Origin: UBA826 sp045564655
GTDB lineage: Bacteria; Chloroflexota; Dehalococcoidia; Lucifugimonadales; UBA826
Direction of reading: 5' to 3'
NCBI GenBank assembly: GCA_045564655.1
Contig: JBJLGX010000023.1
Coordinates: forward strand, 1 to 32,445
DNA: 32,445 nucleotides
How positions within the stretch are numbered: the stretch's first letter is position 1; every line of letters starts with the position of its first letter. The position numbers and the translations under genes are program-made. A model generated the notes under the pieces. That model was not told where the DNA came from. It saw nothing but the letters and a program-made list of their open reading frames with translations, and did not search any database. Positions 25,171-32,048 of the stretch are shown piece by piece.

Positions 25171-25584
25171 ATGTCGGATTTAGATGATAAAAAACATAAT
25201 GATGAACAGTATAAAGATAAATTAACTCCTTTACAGTTTGAAGTTACCCGGAATAAAGCTACTGAGCATGCTTTTACTGGAGAATATTGGAATACATCTG
25301 ATCAAGGTACGTATCTTTGTATATGTTGTGGCGCCGAATTGTTTACTTCTGAATCTAAATTTGATTCGATGTGCGGATGGCCTAGTTTTGACAAACCTCT
25401 TAATGAAGATCAAATTGTAGAAGAATTAGATACATCATTGGGAATGGAGAGAACAGAAGTTATGTGTGACTCCTGTGGAGCACACCTTGGACATGTTTTC
25501 CCAGATGGTCCACCAGAAACTACAGGTTTGAGATATTGTATTAATTCGGCATCTATAGATCTTAAAAAATCAGATGATAATTAA
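25171..25584 (+). CDS. msrB: Peptide-methionine (R)-S-oxide reductase MsrB
   Basis: MsrB repairs oxidised methionine (R-sulfoxide form). The 137-residue protein contains the two zinc CxxC pairs (Cys50/Cys53 and Cys99/Cys102), the CGWPSF segment with the probable resolving Cys68, CGAHLGHVF, and the catalytic Cys123 in RYCINS. GGAG stands six bases before the ATG. Its stop codon overlaps the stop of a sulfatase remnant on the other strand. The last 90 bases are repeated at 27287-27377 beyond the MATE gene, where the copy is broken. Confidence 0.96.
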   Translation: MSDLDDKKHNDEQYKDKLTPLQFEVTRNKATEHAFTGEYWNTSDQGTYLCICCGAELFTSESKFDSMCGWPSFDKPLNEDQIVEELDTSLGMERTEVMCDSCGAHLGHVFPDGPPETTGLRYCINSASIDLKKSDDN

Positions 25585-25691
25585 GGAAACATTTCATTAA
25601 AGATTTGTTTTAAGGAAGACCGAGCTGATGTCTGCTCTGTGGTGTCATCTGTTTCGTAAATTGGAAGTTCTTCTCGATATCAGATTTTAAA
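25494..25691. repeat. Direct repeat copy A: msrB 3' end plus sulfatase 3' remnant
   Basis: This 198-base block aligns with 27287-27486 over its entire length, with about 25 mismatches and two single-base gaps by hand (about 86% identity). It contains the end of the intact msrB, the overlapping stop codons, and a broken sulfatase end. Differences are densest at 25502-25513, which corresponds to the palindrome stem in copy B. At its right end the sequence passes directly into a MATE fragment with a short AAA overlap. Confidence 0.88.
25581..25691 (-). pseudogene. Remnant of a sulfatase C-terminus
   Basis: Read on the minus strand, this stretch encodes PIYETDDTTEQTSARSSLKQ then IFNEMFP and a stop. 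It matches the end of the intact sulfatase at 27375 (PIYETDDTAEQAAARASLKP, IFNEMVP) at most positions. A single-base deletion relative to that gene near 25676 shifts the frame, and everything upstream is missing. The protein-level divergence suggests a paralogous sulfatase end rather than a fresh copy. Confidence 0.82.
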
Positions 25692-25766
25692 AAATAAGTG
25701 ATCCCTAAAGTAGCCATAAAAATTGTCCCATTAATAAATGTGCTGTAAATTCCCAACGATAGGATT
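25692..25766 (-). pseudogene. 75-base duplicate of the MATE gene's 3' part
   Basis: This block matches 25826-25900 inside the MATE gene at 72 of 75 positions, offset by 134 bases. On the minus strand it encodes ILSLGIYSTFINGTIFMATL, immediately after the MATE stop codon. It is a partial tandem duplication, probably made during the rearrangement that joined the MATE gene to the sulfatase remnant. Confidence 0.9.
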
Positions 25767-27168
25767 AATTACTTTCTGTTTCTATTACTTTCATTGTTTG
25801 CCACTTTCCTCCTCTGAACCTTATTAAATAAGTGATCCCTAAAGTAGCCATAAAAATTGTTCCATTAATAAATGCGCTGTAAATTCCCAATGATAGGATT
25901 TCTACAACTATAAACATTGGAATTACTGCGACACAGGTACCGATTACTCCAACTGCTATCATGATAAATCGTGTGTCACCAGCACCTTTTAATCCCGCCG
26001 AAATAATAATTCCTAGAGCATCAAAGAACCCCCAAAAGGTTATGAATCTCAAAATCATTTTAGTCATCTCTGAGATTTGATCAAAATCGGAAGATGATGC
26101 GTTTACTTCATAGGGATATATAAGAATCTGAGGTAAAAACAAATAGAAAGCCCCTAAAAATGAAAGGTACATGAACGAAATTTGAAGTCCGCTATAGGTT
26201 GCTCGCTTAGCTAATTCTGGATTGTTGGCTCCAATAGACTGGCCAACTTGTACCATTACAGATATTCCTAACCCTACCATTGGCATAAAAGCTAACATTG
26301 AAATGTTCATTGCAATGTTAGCAGCAGCTAATTCAATAATCCCGATTCTTCCTACTAATAGAACAAATACTGTAAAAACAGTGATATTTAAGAAGAAAGT
26401 AAACCCGTTAGGCATTCCAAAATTTACTAATCGTTTAAATCGCTTGTAATTAAAATGATAAGCAGACCTAACATTGAAATTTTGATTGTTTTTTGAAGTG
26501 AATATCAATATTGATAAGATGCTTACATTGGTAAATGTAGCAATTAATGTTGATAGACCGGCACCTTGAATTCCCATTTCAGGGAATCCAAAATTTCCAA
26601 ATATTAAGCAATAGTTAAGACAAATATTTACAAAAGTAGAAGCAAAACTTGACCACATAACAGGGTATGTTTTTCCTCTACCATTAAAAAATGAAGTTAA
26701 AGCTCCTAGTTGGATTTGAAATATCCCTGATATTGCTAAAAATTTCCAATAACTAATTTGTTGTTCTTTAACAAGTGGGTCATGTCCAATAAAATTAAAA
26801 ATTGGTTCTCCCATGAAAGATAGAATGAAAAGTATTACTCCACCCAGGGACGAAAAATATATACCCTGCCAAAGAATGTTTCCGATTTTTTCTGGAGATT
26901 TTGCTCCCATATATTGAGCAACAAATGTTCCTACATATTGAGAGGTGCCCATAAAAAAACTCACTATGTTAAAGCTCAGGATCGCAGTTGGCAAGGCCGC
27001 TGCTAGAGCTTCTGGGGAGTACCAAGATAAAAACATTCGATCTATAAAAACCTGGATAGTAAATGCACTTGTACTAAGAATTAGAGGATATGCAATCCAT
27101 AAGGTTTGTTTATAACCATTTTTTCTAGACCATTTGTCTGCTATAGAAGATAAAATTTTATTTATCAT
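25765..27168 (-). CDS. MATE family multidrug/toxin efflux transporter
   Basis: The 467-residue membrane protein has about 12 hydrophobic segments in two halves and the MATE pattern: TLWIAYPLILSTSAFTIQVFIDRMFLSWYS at the start, AALPTAILSF, SQYVGTFVAQYMGAK, and the second-half match NIAMNISMLAFMPMVGLGIS followed by GQSIGANNPELA. MATE proteins export cationic drugs or metabolites using Na+ or H+ gradients; the substrate here is unknown. No strong ribosome site precedes the ATG. The gene sits inside a duplicated msrB/sulfatase junction, and its own 3' part is partly repeated after the stop, so it was probably inserted or rearranged here. Confidence 0.9.
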   Translation of the reverse strand: MINKILSSIADKWSRKNGYKQTLWIAYPLILSTSAFTIQVFIDRMFLSWYSPEALAAALPTAILSFNIVSFFMGTSQYVGTFVAQYMGAKSPEKIGNILWQGIYFSSLGGVILFILSFMGEPIFNFIGHDPLVKEQQISYWKFLAISGIFQIQLGALTSFFNGRGKTYPVMWSSFASTFVNICLNYCLIFGNFGFPEMGIQGAGLSTLIATFTNVSILSILIFTSKNNQNFNVRSAYHFNYKRFKRLVNFGMPNGFTFFLNITVFTVFVLLVGRIGIIELAAANIAMNISMLAFMPMVGLGISVMVQVGQSIGANNPELAKRATYSGLQISFMYLSFLGAFYLFLPQILIYPYEVNASSSDFDQISEMTKMILRFITFWGFFDALGIIISAGLKGAGDTRFIMIAVGVIGTCVAVIPMFIVVEILSLGIYSAFINGTIFMATLGITYLIRFRGGKWQTMKVIETESN

Positions 27169-27260
27169 TTATGTGAAGATTTAAAGATAGGTGTTGAAAA
27201 AAAATAGTCATTAGATAATTCTATTCCCTAAATCAATTTTTTGTAAGAAGTTATGTGCGA

Positions 27261-27312
27261 TTTCTGTGCGGGCACCTAGGAAAACATGTTTTCCTAGGTG
27301 CCCGCACAGAAA
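27261..27312. repeat. Perfect 52-bp palindrome with nested sub-palindromes
   Basis: Each 26-base arm is the exact reverse complement of the other, with no spacer; the centre is ACATGT at 27284-27289. Within each arm lie two smaller palindromes: GTGC-GG-GCAC (left arm, 27266-27275) or its complement, and CCTAGG. The arms are more GC-rich than the surroundings. It lies between the MATE start and the sulfatase end. The right arm coincides with the beginning of the duplicated msrB tail. It lacks a T run in the sulfatase direction, so it is not a standard terminator. Confidence 0.95.
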
Positions 27313-27371
27313 CTACAGGTTTGAGATATTGTATTAATTCAGCATCGATAGATCTTAAAAATTTCAGATAA
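27285..27371 (+). pseudogene. Remnant of an msrB 3' end
   Basis: The plus strand here encodes HVFLGARTETTGLRYCINSA then SIDLKNFR and a stop. It parallels the msrB end HVFPDGPPETTGLRYCINSA, SIDLKKSDDN. The catalytic-cysteine motif RYCINS is retained but the rest of the gene is absent. A one-base insertion near 27361 alters the last residues. The five changed residues (LGART for PDGPP) coincide with the palindrome stem. Confidence 0.85.
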
Positions 27372-27486
27372 TAATTAAGGGACCATTTCATTAAAAATTG
27401 GTTTTAGCGAAGCGCGAGCTGCTGCTTGCTCTGCGGTGTCATCTGTTTCATAAATTGGAAGATCTTCATCGATATCAGATTTTAAA
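27287..27486. repeat. Direct repeat copy B: msrB remnant plus intact sulfatase 3' end
   Basis: This is the partner of the block at 25494-25691. Here the sulfatase side is intact and the msrB side is truncated, the reverse of copy A. The overlapping convergent stop codons (AATTAAGG) are preserved in both copies. The ancestral order msrB then convergent sulfatase is therefore still visible on each side of the MATE gene. Confidence 0.88.
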
Positions 27487-28712
27487 TCGTATAGTTCACC
27501 CGTTTCATATAGATTCCAATTCAAATTTCGTGCGTATCTTATTGCTGCATCCATAACGTCTTCTTTACCAGGTATGATTCTTGGATTCATTGGTTCAAAA
27601 TGGAAAAACATCCAATCTCTTGGATTTCCATTGTCACCAGTTAATTGAGGATAAAATGATTTGCCGTCTAAGATGTAGTTATTAGGCGCTTCAATCCCCG
27701 CTGCATCAAACATTGTTGGTAAATAATCTGTGGTTTCAATCATATCAGCCTTAACTTCACCAGCCTTAATAGTGCCTGGCATAGAACAAATTAAAGGTAC
27801 ATGGGTTCCCCTGTCATTTGTTTTTCCTTTTCCTCCACAAATTTCGTTATGAGCGTGTACCATTGAGCAAACATCGTGAGGGCTTCCGTTATCACCTAAA
27901 TAGATAATTAAAGTGTCTTCTGCAATGTTTTCTTGGTCTAAATAATCTACTAACCGACCGATCACTTTGTCATGATATTCAACCATATCTTTATAGAATT
28001 TAGGATCGTCATCTACTTTTTGGTCTTTTTCAACTTCATCAAATGTTCTAGAACCACGGTATTTATTTGAACCTGGTTCAAAATCATCCCATTCAGGACT
28101 GTCTGGAGTAGGTTCATGTGGTTTGTGGGTGGCAGCCATAGGCCAATATACAAAGAATGGGTTATCGTCGTCTTTTTTTCTTCCAATATAGTCGATTATA
28201 TAGTCACAGAATACATCTTCCCCATATTTTCCCTCTGTATCATCTCTGTATTCACCATTTTGAAAAATAATTGGATCCTTGTATCTGGATCCTTTTTCTT
28301 CTGTATGGTGAGCATGCCATACACAAAATTCATCAAACCCAGCATCTTCAATTGTTTGACCCTTAGATCGCATTTCAGGAGCTTCATCTAAGGTATTATA
28401 AGAATGAAGTTGCCATTTCCCTGATATACAAGTGTTATATCCGGATTCTGAAAAGATGTGGCCAAATGTTGTTTCGTCAGGTTTTAATAAACCAAAACCA
28501 ATATAATTTCTAAAATTGTATTTGCCTGTCATTAGTGAAATTCTAGTCGGTGTACAAAGAGGCATAACATGAGCGTTTTCAAATCTCATTCCATTTTGTG
28601 CTAATTCATCGAGACGAGGAGTTTTGTAAGTTGTTCCCCCGTTACAGCCAAGGACTTCATAACCCAAGTCATCAGACATTATTAAAATGATATTTGGCTG
28701 TTTCGTTGTCAT
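27375..28712 (-). CDS. Type I sulfatase (arylsulfatase-like)
   Basis: The 445-residue protein hydrolyses a sulfate ester, by family. The N-terminal PNIILIMSDDLGYE carries paired metal-binding Asp14/Asp15. The formylglycine motif is CTPTR (Cys53) followed by ISLMTGK. LGDNGSPHD in the middle supplies further metal ligands. GKGKTNDRGTHVPLI is also typical. Maturation needs a formylglycine-generating enzyme, not in this window. No signal peptide is seen, so it may act in the cytoplasm. It is divergent from a small gene at 28830. Its 3' end is part of a duplicated block. The natural substrate is unknown. Confidence 0.93.
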   Translation of the reverse strand: MTTKQPNIILIMSDDLGYEVLGCNGGTTYKTPRLDELAQNGMRFENAHVMPLCTPTRISLMTGKYNFRNYIGFGLLKPDETTFGHIFSESGYNTCISGKWQLHSYNTLDEAPEMRSKGQTIEDAGFDEFCVWHAHHTEEKGSRYKDPIIFQNGEYRDDTEGKYGEDVFCDYIIDYIGRKKDDDNPFFVYWPMAATHKPHEPTPDSPEWDDFEPGSNKYRGSRTFDEVEKDQKVDDDPKFYKDMVEYHDKVIGRLVDYLDQENIAEDTLIIYLGDNGSPHDVCSMVHAHNEICGGKGKTNDRGTHVPLICSMPGTIKAGEVKADMIETTDYLPTMFDAAGIEAPNNYILDGKSFYPQLTGDNGNPRDWMFFHFEPMNPRIIPGKEDVMDAAIRYARNLNWNLYETGELYDLKSDIDEDLPIYETDDTAEQAAARASLKPIFNEMVP

Positions 28713-28829
28713 ATATTTACCTCTGTAAGATTTCGATAATTTAATTATTTTTAATAGTAAAAACTTAGGATACTCAAGAAAGTGTACAATTTCAAATATT
28801 TACGAAAAAAAGCATACAAGGAATTAAAA

Positions 28830-29042
28830 ATGGCCGGTTTAAAAGAATCTGTAAATTTTGAAATACAAGAAGATCTTATAAAAATGCTAGAACATATATC
28901 TCAAGAATATAATTTGAAAGATTCCAATAAAGCATTGAGGTGTATTTTAGATTATGTTGCATTAGATGGAAATTGGGACGATATTTTTTCTAAGAAAAGA
29001 TGTTTGCGATGTGGAAGTAAGAGTGGTTGGGAGAAAAGCTAG
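28830..29042 (+). CDS. Small ribbon-helix-helix-like protein
   Basis: The 70-residue product (MAGLKESVNFEIQEDLIKML...) has a short beta-like segment followed by two predicted helices, as in CopG/Arc-type DNA-binding proteins. It ends with a lone CLRCGSKSG motif that could bind a metal as part of a dimer. AAGGA lies seven bases before ATG 28830; the longer frame from 28782 has no ribosome site. It is placed between the two divergent sulfatase genes, where a regulator of the cluster would be expected. The DNA-binding role is inferred, not shown. Confidence 0.6.
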   Translation: MAGLKESVNFEIQEDLIKMLEHISQEYNLKDSNKALRCILDYVALDGNWDDIFSKKRCLRCGSKSGWEKS

Positions 29043-29132
29043 GAAATTAGTAAAACATTGATATTGTAACGCTCGATATAATTTGAGTAAGGGGCAAATC
29101 CATACACTTTATATATAGACTAGGAGTTAATT

Positions 29133-30518
29133 TTGAGTAAACCAAATATTCTTTTCTTTTTCACAGATGACCAAAGGTTTGACACCATTAATGCATTAGG
29201 TAATGATGCCGTACACACTCCGAACCTTGATTGGTTGGTAGAAAACGGGACAACTTTTAATGATGCTTATATTATGGGAGGAACAAATTACGCAGTGTGT
29301 ATGCCTAGTCGGGCTATGTTAATGACTGGACGTACACTATTTCATCTAGAAGATACAGGTTCATATATTCCCCAAGATCATGTGATGTTAGGGGAAACTT
29401 TACAAGCATCGGGTTATACGTCATGGGGTTGTGGGAAATGGCATAATGGCACCTCGGCATATGCTCGTAACTTCAATGACGGATCAGATATTTATTTTGG
29501 TGGTATGTATGACCACTGGATGGTTCCAGTACATACTTTTGATCCAACAGGTAAATATGAAGGTAGAATCACTAGAACAGCAACATATAGACCTAATAAT
29601 TTAGTTGAAGAAAAAATAGCTAACCATGTTCCTTCAGGAGTTCATTCTACAGACTTGTTTGCCTCGCAAGTGGGGGAATTTATAGCTTCATATGATAAGC
29701 CTAATCCATTTTTTGCTTATGTAGCTTTTATGGCTCCACATGACCCTAGAACTATGCCTCAGGAATTCTTGGATATGTATAATGCTGAAGATATGGATAT
29801 AGGCGATAGCTTTATGGAAATGCATCCTTTTGACAACGGTAGTCTTACGGTTAGAGATGAATTAATATCTACTATTCCACGTGTTGAGTCTGAAACACGT
29901 CAACATTTGGCAGAATATTATGCAATGATTACGCATATTGATGCTGAGGTAGGAAAAGTTATTGATATTCTTAGAGAAACAGATCAGTTAGATAATACAA
30001 TTATTGTTTTTGCAGGAGATAATGGTTTAGCTGTAGGTAGGCATGGATTGATGGGTAAACAGAGTTTATATGAACATAGTATTCATATTCCGATGATTTT
30101 ATCAGGACCCGGTATTCCTAAAAATAAGATAACAAAAGCTAAGACTTATACTGTTGATATTTATCCTACTTTATGTGAACTAGCAGGTGCGGAGATTCCG
30201 GACACAGTTATGGGCCATAGTCTCGTCCCTGTTCTGAAAGAAGAATTAGACACAACTAGAGATTATTTTTATTATGTATACAAAGAATATATTCGAGCAG
30301 TGAATGTTAATGGAATGAAGTTAATCGAATATAATATTTATGGTAAAAGACATACACAATTATTTGACCTAAATAAAGACCCTATGGAAATTAATGACCT
30401 TTCAAAAGATTCATCTCAATCTGAGCTCATTGATGAATTGAGGGTTAAATTATTTCAAGCCAAGGAAGAATATGGAGATAATGTCTTACCATTTTCATCA
30501 TTTTGGGATGGGTTTTAG
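29133..30518 (+). CDS. Type I sulfatase (choline-sulfatase/arylsulfatase-like)
   Basis: The 461-residue product starts with PNILFFFTDDQRFD (Asp12/Asp13), has the formylglycine site CMPSR (Cys56) followed by AMLMTGR, then GCGKWHNG, FMAPHDPR, the metal motif AGDNGLAVGRHGLMGK, and a C-terminal subdomain with LFDLNKDPMEINDL. The start codon is TTG, supported by AGGAG six to seven bases upstream. No signal peptide is evident. It is only distantly similar to the neighbouring sulfatase, so the two are not a tandem duplication. A pentapeptide-repeat gene begins 15 bases after its stop. Confidence 0.93.
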   Translation: MSKPNILFFFTDDQRFDTINALGNDAVHTPNLDWLVENGTTFNDAYIMGGTNYAVCMPSRAMLMTGRTLFHLEDTGSYIPQDHVMLGETLQASGYTSWGCGKWHNGTSAYARNFNDGSDIYFGGMYDHWMVPVHTFDPTGKYEGRITRTATYRPNNLVEEKIANHVPSGVHSTDLFASQVGEFIASYDKPNPFFAYVAFMAPHDPRTMPQEFLDMYNAEDMDIGDSFMEMHPFDNGSLTVRDELISTIPRVESETRQHLAEYYAMITHIDAEVGKVIDILRETDQLDNTIIVFAGDNGLAVGRHGLMGKQSLYEHSIHIPMILSGPGIPKNKITKAKTYTVDIYPTLCELAGAEIPDTVMGHSLVPVLKEELDTTRDYFYYVYKEYIRAVNVNGMKLIEYNIYGKRHTQLFDLNKDPMEINDLSKDSSQSELIDELRVKLFQAKEEYGDNVLPFSSFWDGF

Positions 30519-30533
30519 TGTATAGGCAGACTA

Positions 30534-31364
30534 ATGGGTAAATTAACCGAAAAAGAATTGCTTCAAAGGTTTGCTATTGGCGATAGTTTTGCTGGGCTAG
30601 ATTTGAGGGGATTAAACTTAAATAGGGCAGTAATGCCAGGTGCTGATTTTTCTAATGCAGATCTTAGGGGAAGTAATTTTAGAGGATCTAATTTATCTAA
30701 TGTTAATTTTTCTAATGCTAATTTATCTAACATGATATTGTCAGAATCTAATCTTAGATCTGCAAATATGTCAGGAGCAAATATTAGCAATAGTTATTTA
30801 GTAGAATCTCGAATGTATGGTGTAGATCTTTCAGGGTCTGATTTGACGTCTACAAATATGTCAGGAGCATTTATTACAGGAGAGGCATGCTTAGATGAAG
30901 CGCATTTGTCAGGAGCAAATCTAAGAAGGGCTAATATTTCTGAAGGGAGCATGAGGAAAACAGATTTCACAGTAGCTTATATGAGAAGAATAAATTTATC
31001 TAATGCTGATTTAACAGGAGCAATCTTAAACGGAGCTAGACTTAATGGAGCTATTTTTGAGAAATCCCTTCTAAATGGAGCTCAACTTAAAGAAGCTATA
31101 TTAGATGCAGCAAATATGGATTTTGCGCGCTTAGATAATGCTGATTTGTCTAAGGCTAGTATGATAGGTTGCTCCTTATCTAATGCAAGTTTACAAATGG
31201 CTACTTTGCATAAAGCCATTCTGACTTCATCTAATTTTGAGGATGCAGATCTTACGCTTGCTAATTTTACAGGTGCCGATTTAAAAGGGTCAGTTATACT
31301 TACCGCAAATACTAAATGGACCGATTTTAGTGAAACAGATTTAGACGAACGGTTTAGTGGTTAA
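30534..31364 (+). CDS. Pentapeptide-repeat protein
   Basis: After about 15 residues the 276-residue product consists of A(D/N)LXX repeats to the end (GADFSNADLRGSNFRGSNLS and so on, more than 40 units). These should form a right-handed quadrilateral beta helix. The repeats have no membrane segment, signal peptide or added enzyme domain. Known members include gyrase-protecting proteins such as MfpA/Qnr, but most have no assigned function, and nothing here shows a gyrase target. It is encoded 15 bases after the sulfatase and 16 bases before the NIPSNAP gene, so it belongs to that unit. Confidence 0.92.
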   Translation: MGKLTEKELLQRFAIGDSFAGLDLRGLNLNRAVMPGADFSNADLRGSNFRGSNLSNVNFSNANLSNMILSESNLRSANMSGANISNSYLVESRMYGVDLSGSDLTSTNMSGAFITGEACLDEAHLSGANLRRANISEGSMRKTDFTVAYMRRINLSNADLTGAILNGARLNGAIFEKSLLNGAQLKEAILDAANMDFARLDNADLSKASMIGCSLSNASLQMATLHKAILTSSNFEDADLTLANFTGADLKGSVILTANTKWTDFSETDLDERFSG

Positions 31365-31380
31365 AAATAGGAGAAATAAT

Positions 31381-31995
31381 TTGATATATGAATTTAGGAC
31401 TTACCAGCTTGAACCCGGTACAGCAGGTGTGTATGGAGAAAGAGTGGCTGAAAAAATTGAGAAGAGAGTCGAATATTCTCCATTGATGGGTTATTGGTAT
31501 ACAGAACTAGGTTCTTTAAATGAAGTTCTTCATATATGGCCATATAACGATTCAAATGAAAGGGCTGAGATTAGACAGAAAGTTGTGGATGATGGGATAT
31601 GGCCTCCAGATGCAGGAGATTTAATTACAGGCCAGCGCTCTGAAATTATGATTCCTACTTCCTTTACAGAATTTAATGGAGAGCAAAAGGTAGGCCCTGT
31701 TTTTGAAATGAGGACATATATGTATAAGCCTGGCGAAGTAAATAAAACTATTGATGCCTGGTCTGAATTTATTGAAGAAAGGAGAAAATATTCTCCTTGT
31801 ATTGGAGCCTGGTATACAGATTTAGGGGAGTTAAATAAATTTGTTCATATATGGTCTTACGAAAGTTTGAGTCAAAGAATGGAAGTTAGGGAAGAGATGG
31901 GTAAATTAGGGTTTTGGCCTCCTAAAAGTGGGGCTAAACCGTTGTCTATGGATGCACAAATATTGTTTCCATACAGTTTTTCAACCATAAAATAA
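31381..31995 (+). CDS. Tandem NIPSNAP-domain protein
   Basis: The 204-residue protein has two NIPSNAP-type dimeric alpha-beta-barrel domains. The first begins IYEFRTYQLEPG and has MGYWYTELGSLNEVLHIWPY. The second begins VFEMRTYMYKPG and has IGAWYTDLGELNKFVHIWSY. The start is TTG 31381: AGGAG lies seven bases upstream and the protein then begins at the first domain, as family members do. The frame extension to the GTG at 31357 overlaps the preceding gene and lacks a ribosome site. NIPSNAP proteins have no settled enzymatic role. It is the third gene of the sulfatase unit and ends at a terminator. Confidence 0.88.
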   Translation: MIYEFRTYQLEPGTAGVYGERVAEKIEKRVEYSPLMGYWYTELGSLNEVLHIWPYNDSNERAEIRQKVVDDGIWPPDAGDLITGQRSEIMIPTSFTEFNGEQKVGPVFEMRTYMYKPGEVNKTIDAWSEFIEERRKYSPCIGAWYTDLGELNKFVHIWSYESLSQRMEVREEMGKLGFWPPKSGAKPLSMDAQILFPYSFSTIK

Positions 31996-31997
31996 AA

Positions 31998-32027
31998 ATA
32001 AGCTACCTAGTTTATCCAGGTAGCTTA
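31998..32027. terminator. Bidirectional terminator between NIPSNAP and tautomerase genes
   Basis: ATAAGCTACCT at 31998-32008 pairs perfectly with AGGTAGCTTAT at 32018-32027/28 around a nine-base loop, directly after the NIPSNAP stop. The tautomerase gene comes from the other side, so the hairpin can serve both. The T run is short, so it is not the strongest intrinsic type. Confidence 0.65.
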
Positions 32028-32048
32028 TCTATAAAGTTAATTTATTGA

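Noticed and set aside
27261..27312. Palindrome as an ordinary Rho-independent terminator
   Set aside because: No T run follows in the direction of the sulfatase transcript, and the stem is far longer and spacer-free.
25494..27486. MATE region as an insertion sequence or transposon
   Set aside because: There is no transposase frame. The flanking repeats are about 200 bases and 86% identical rather than short exact target duplications.
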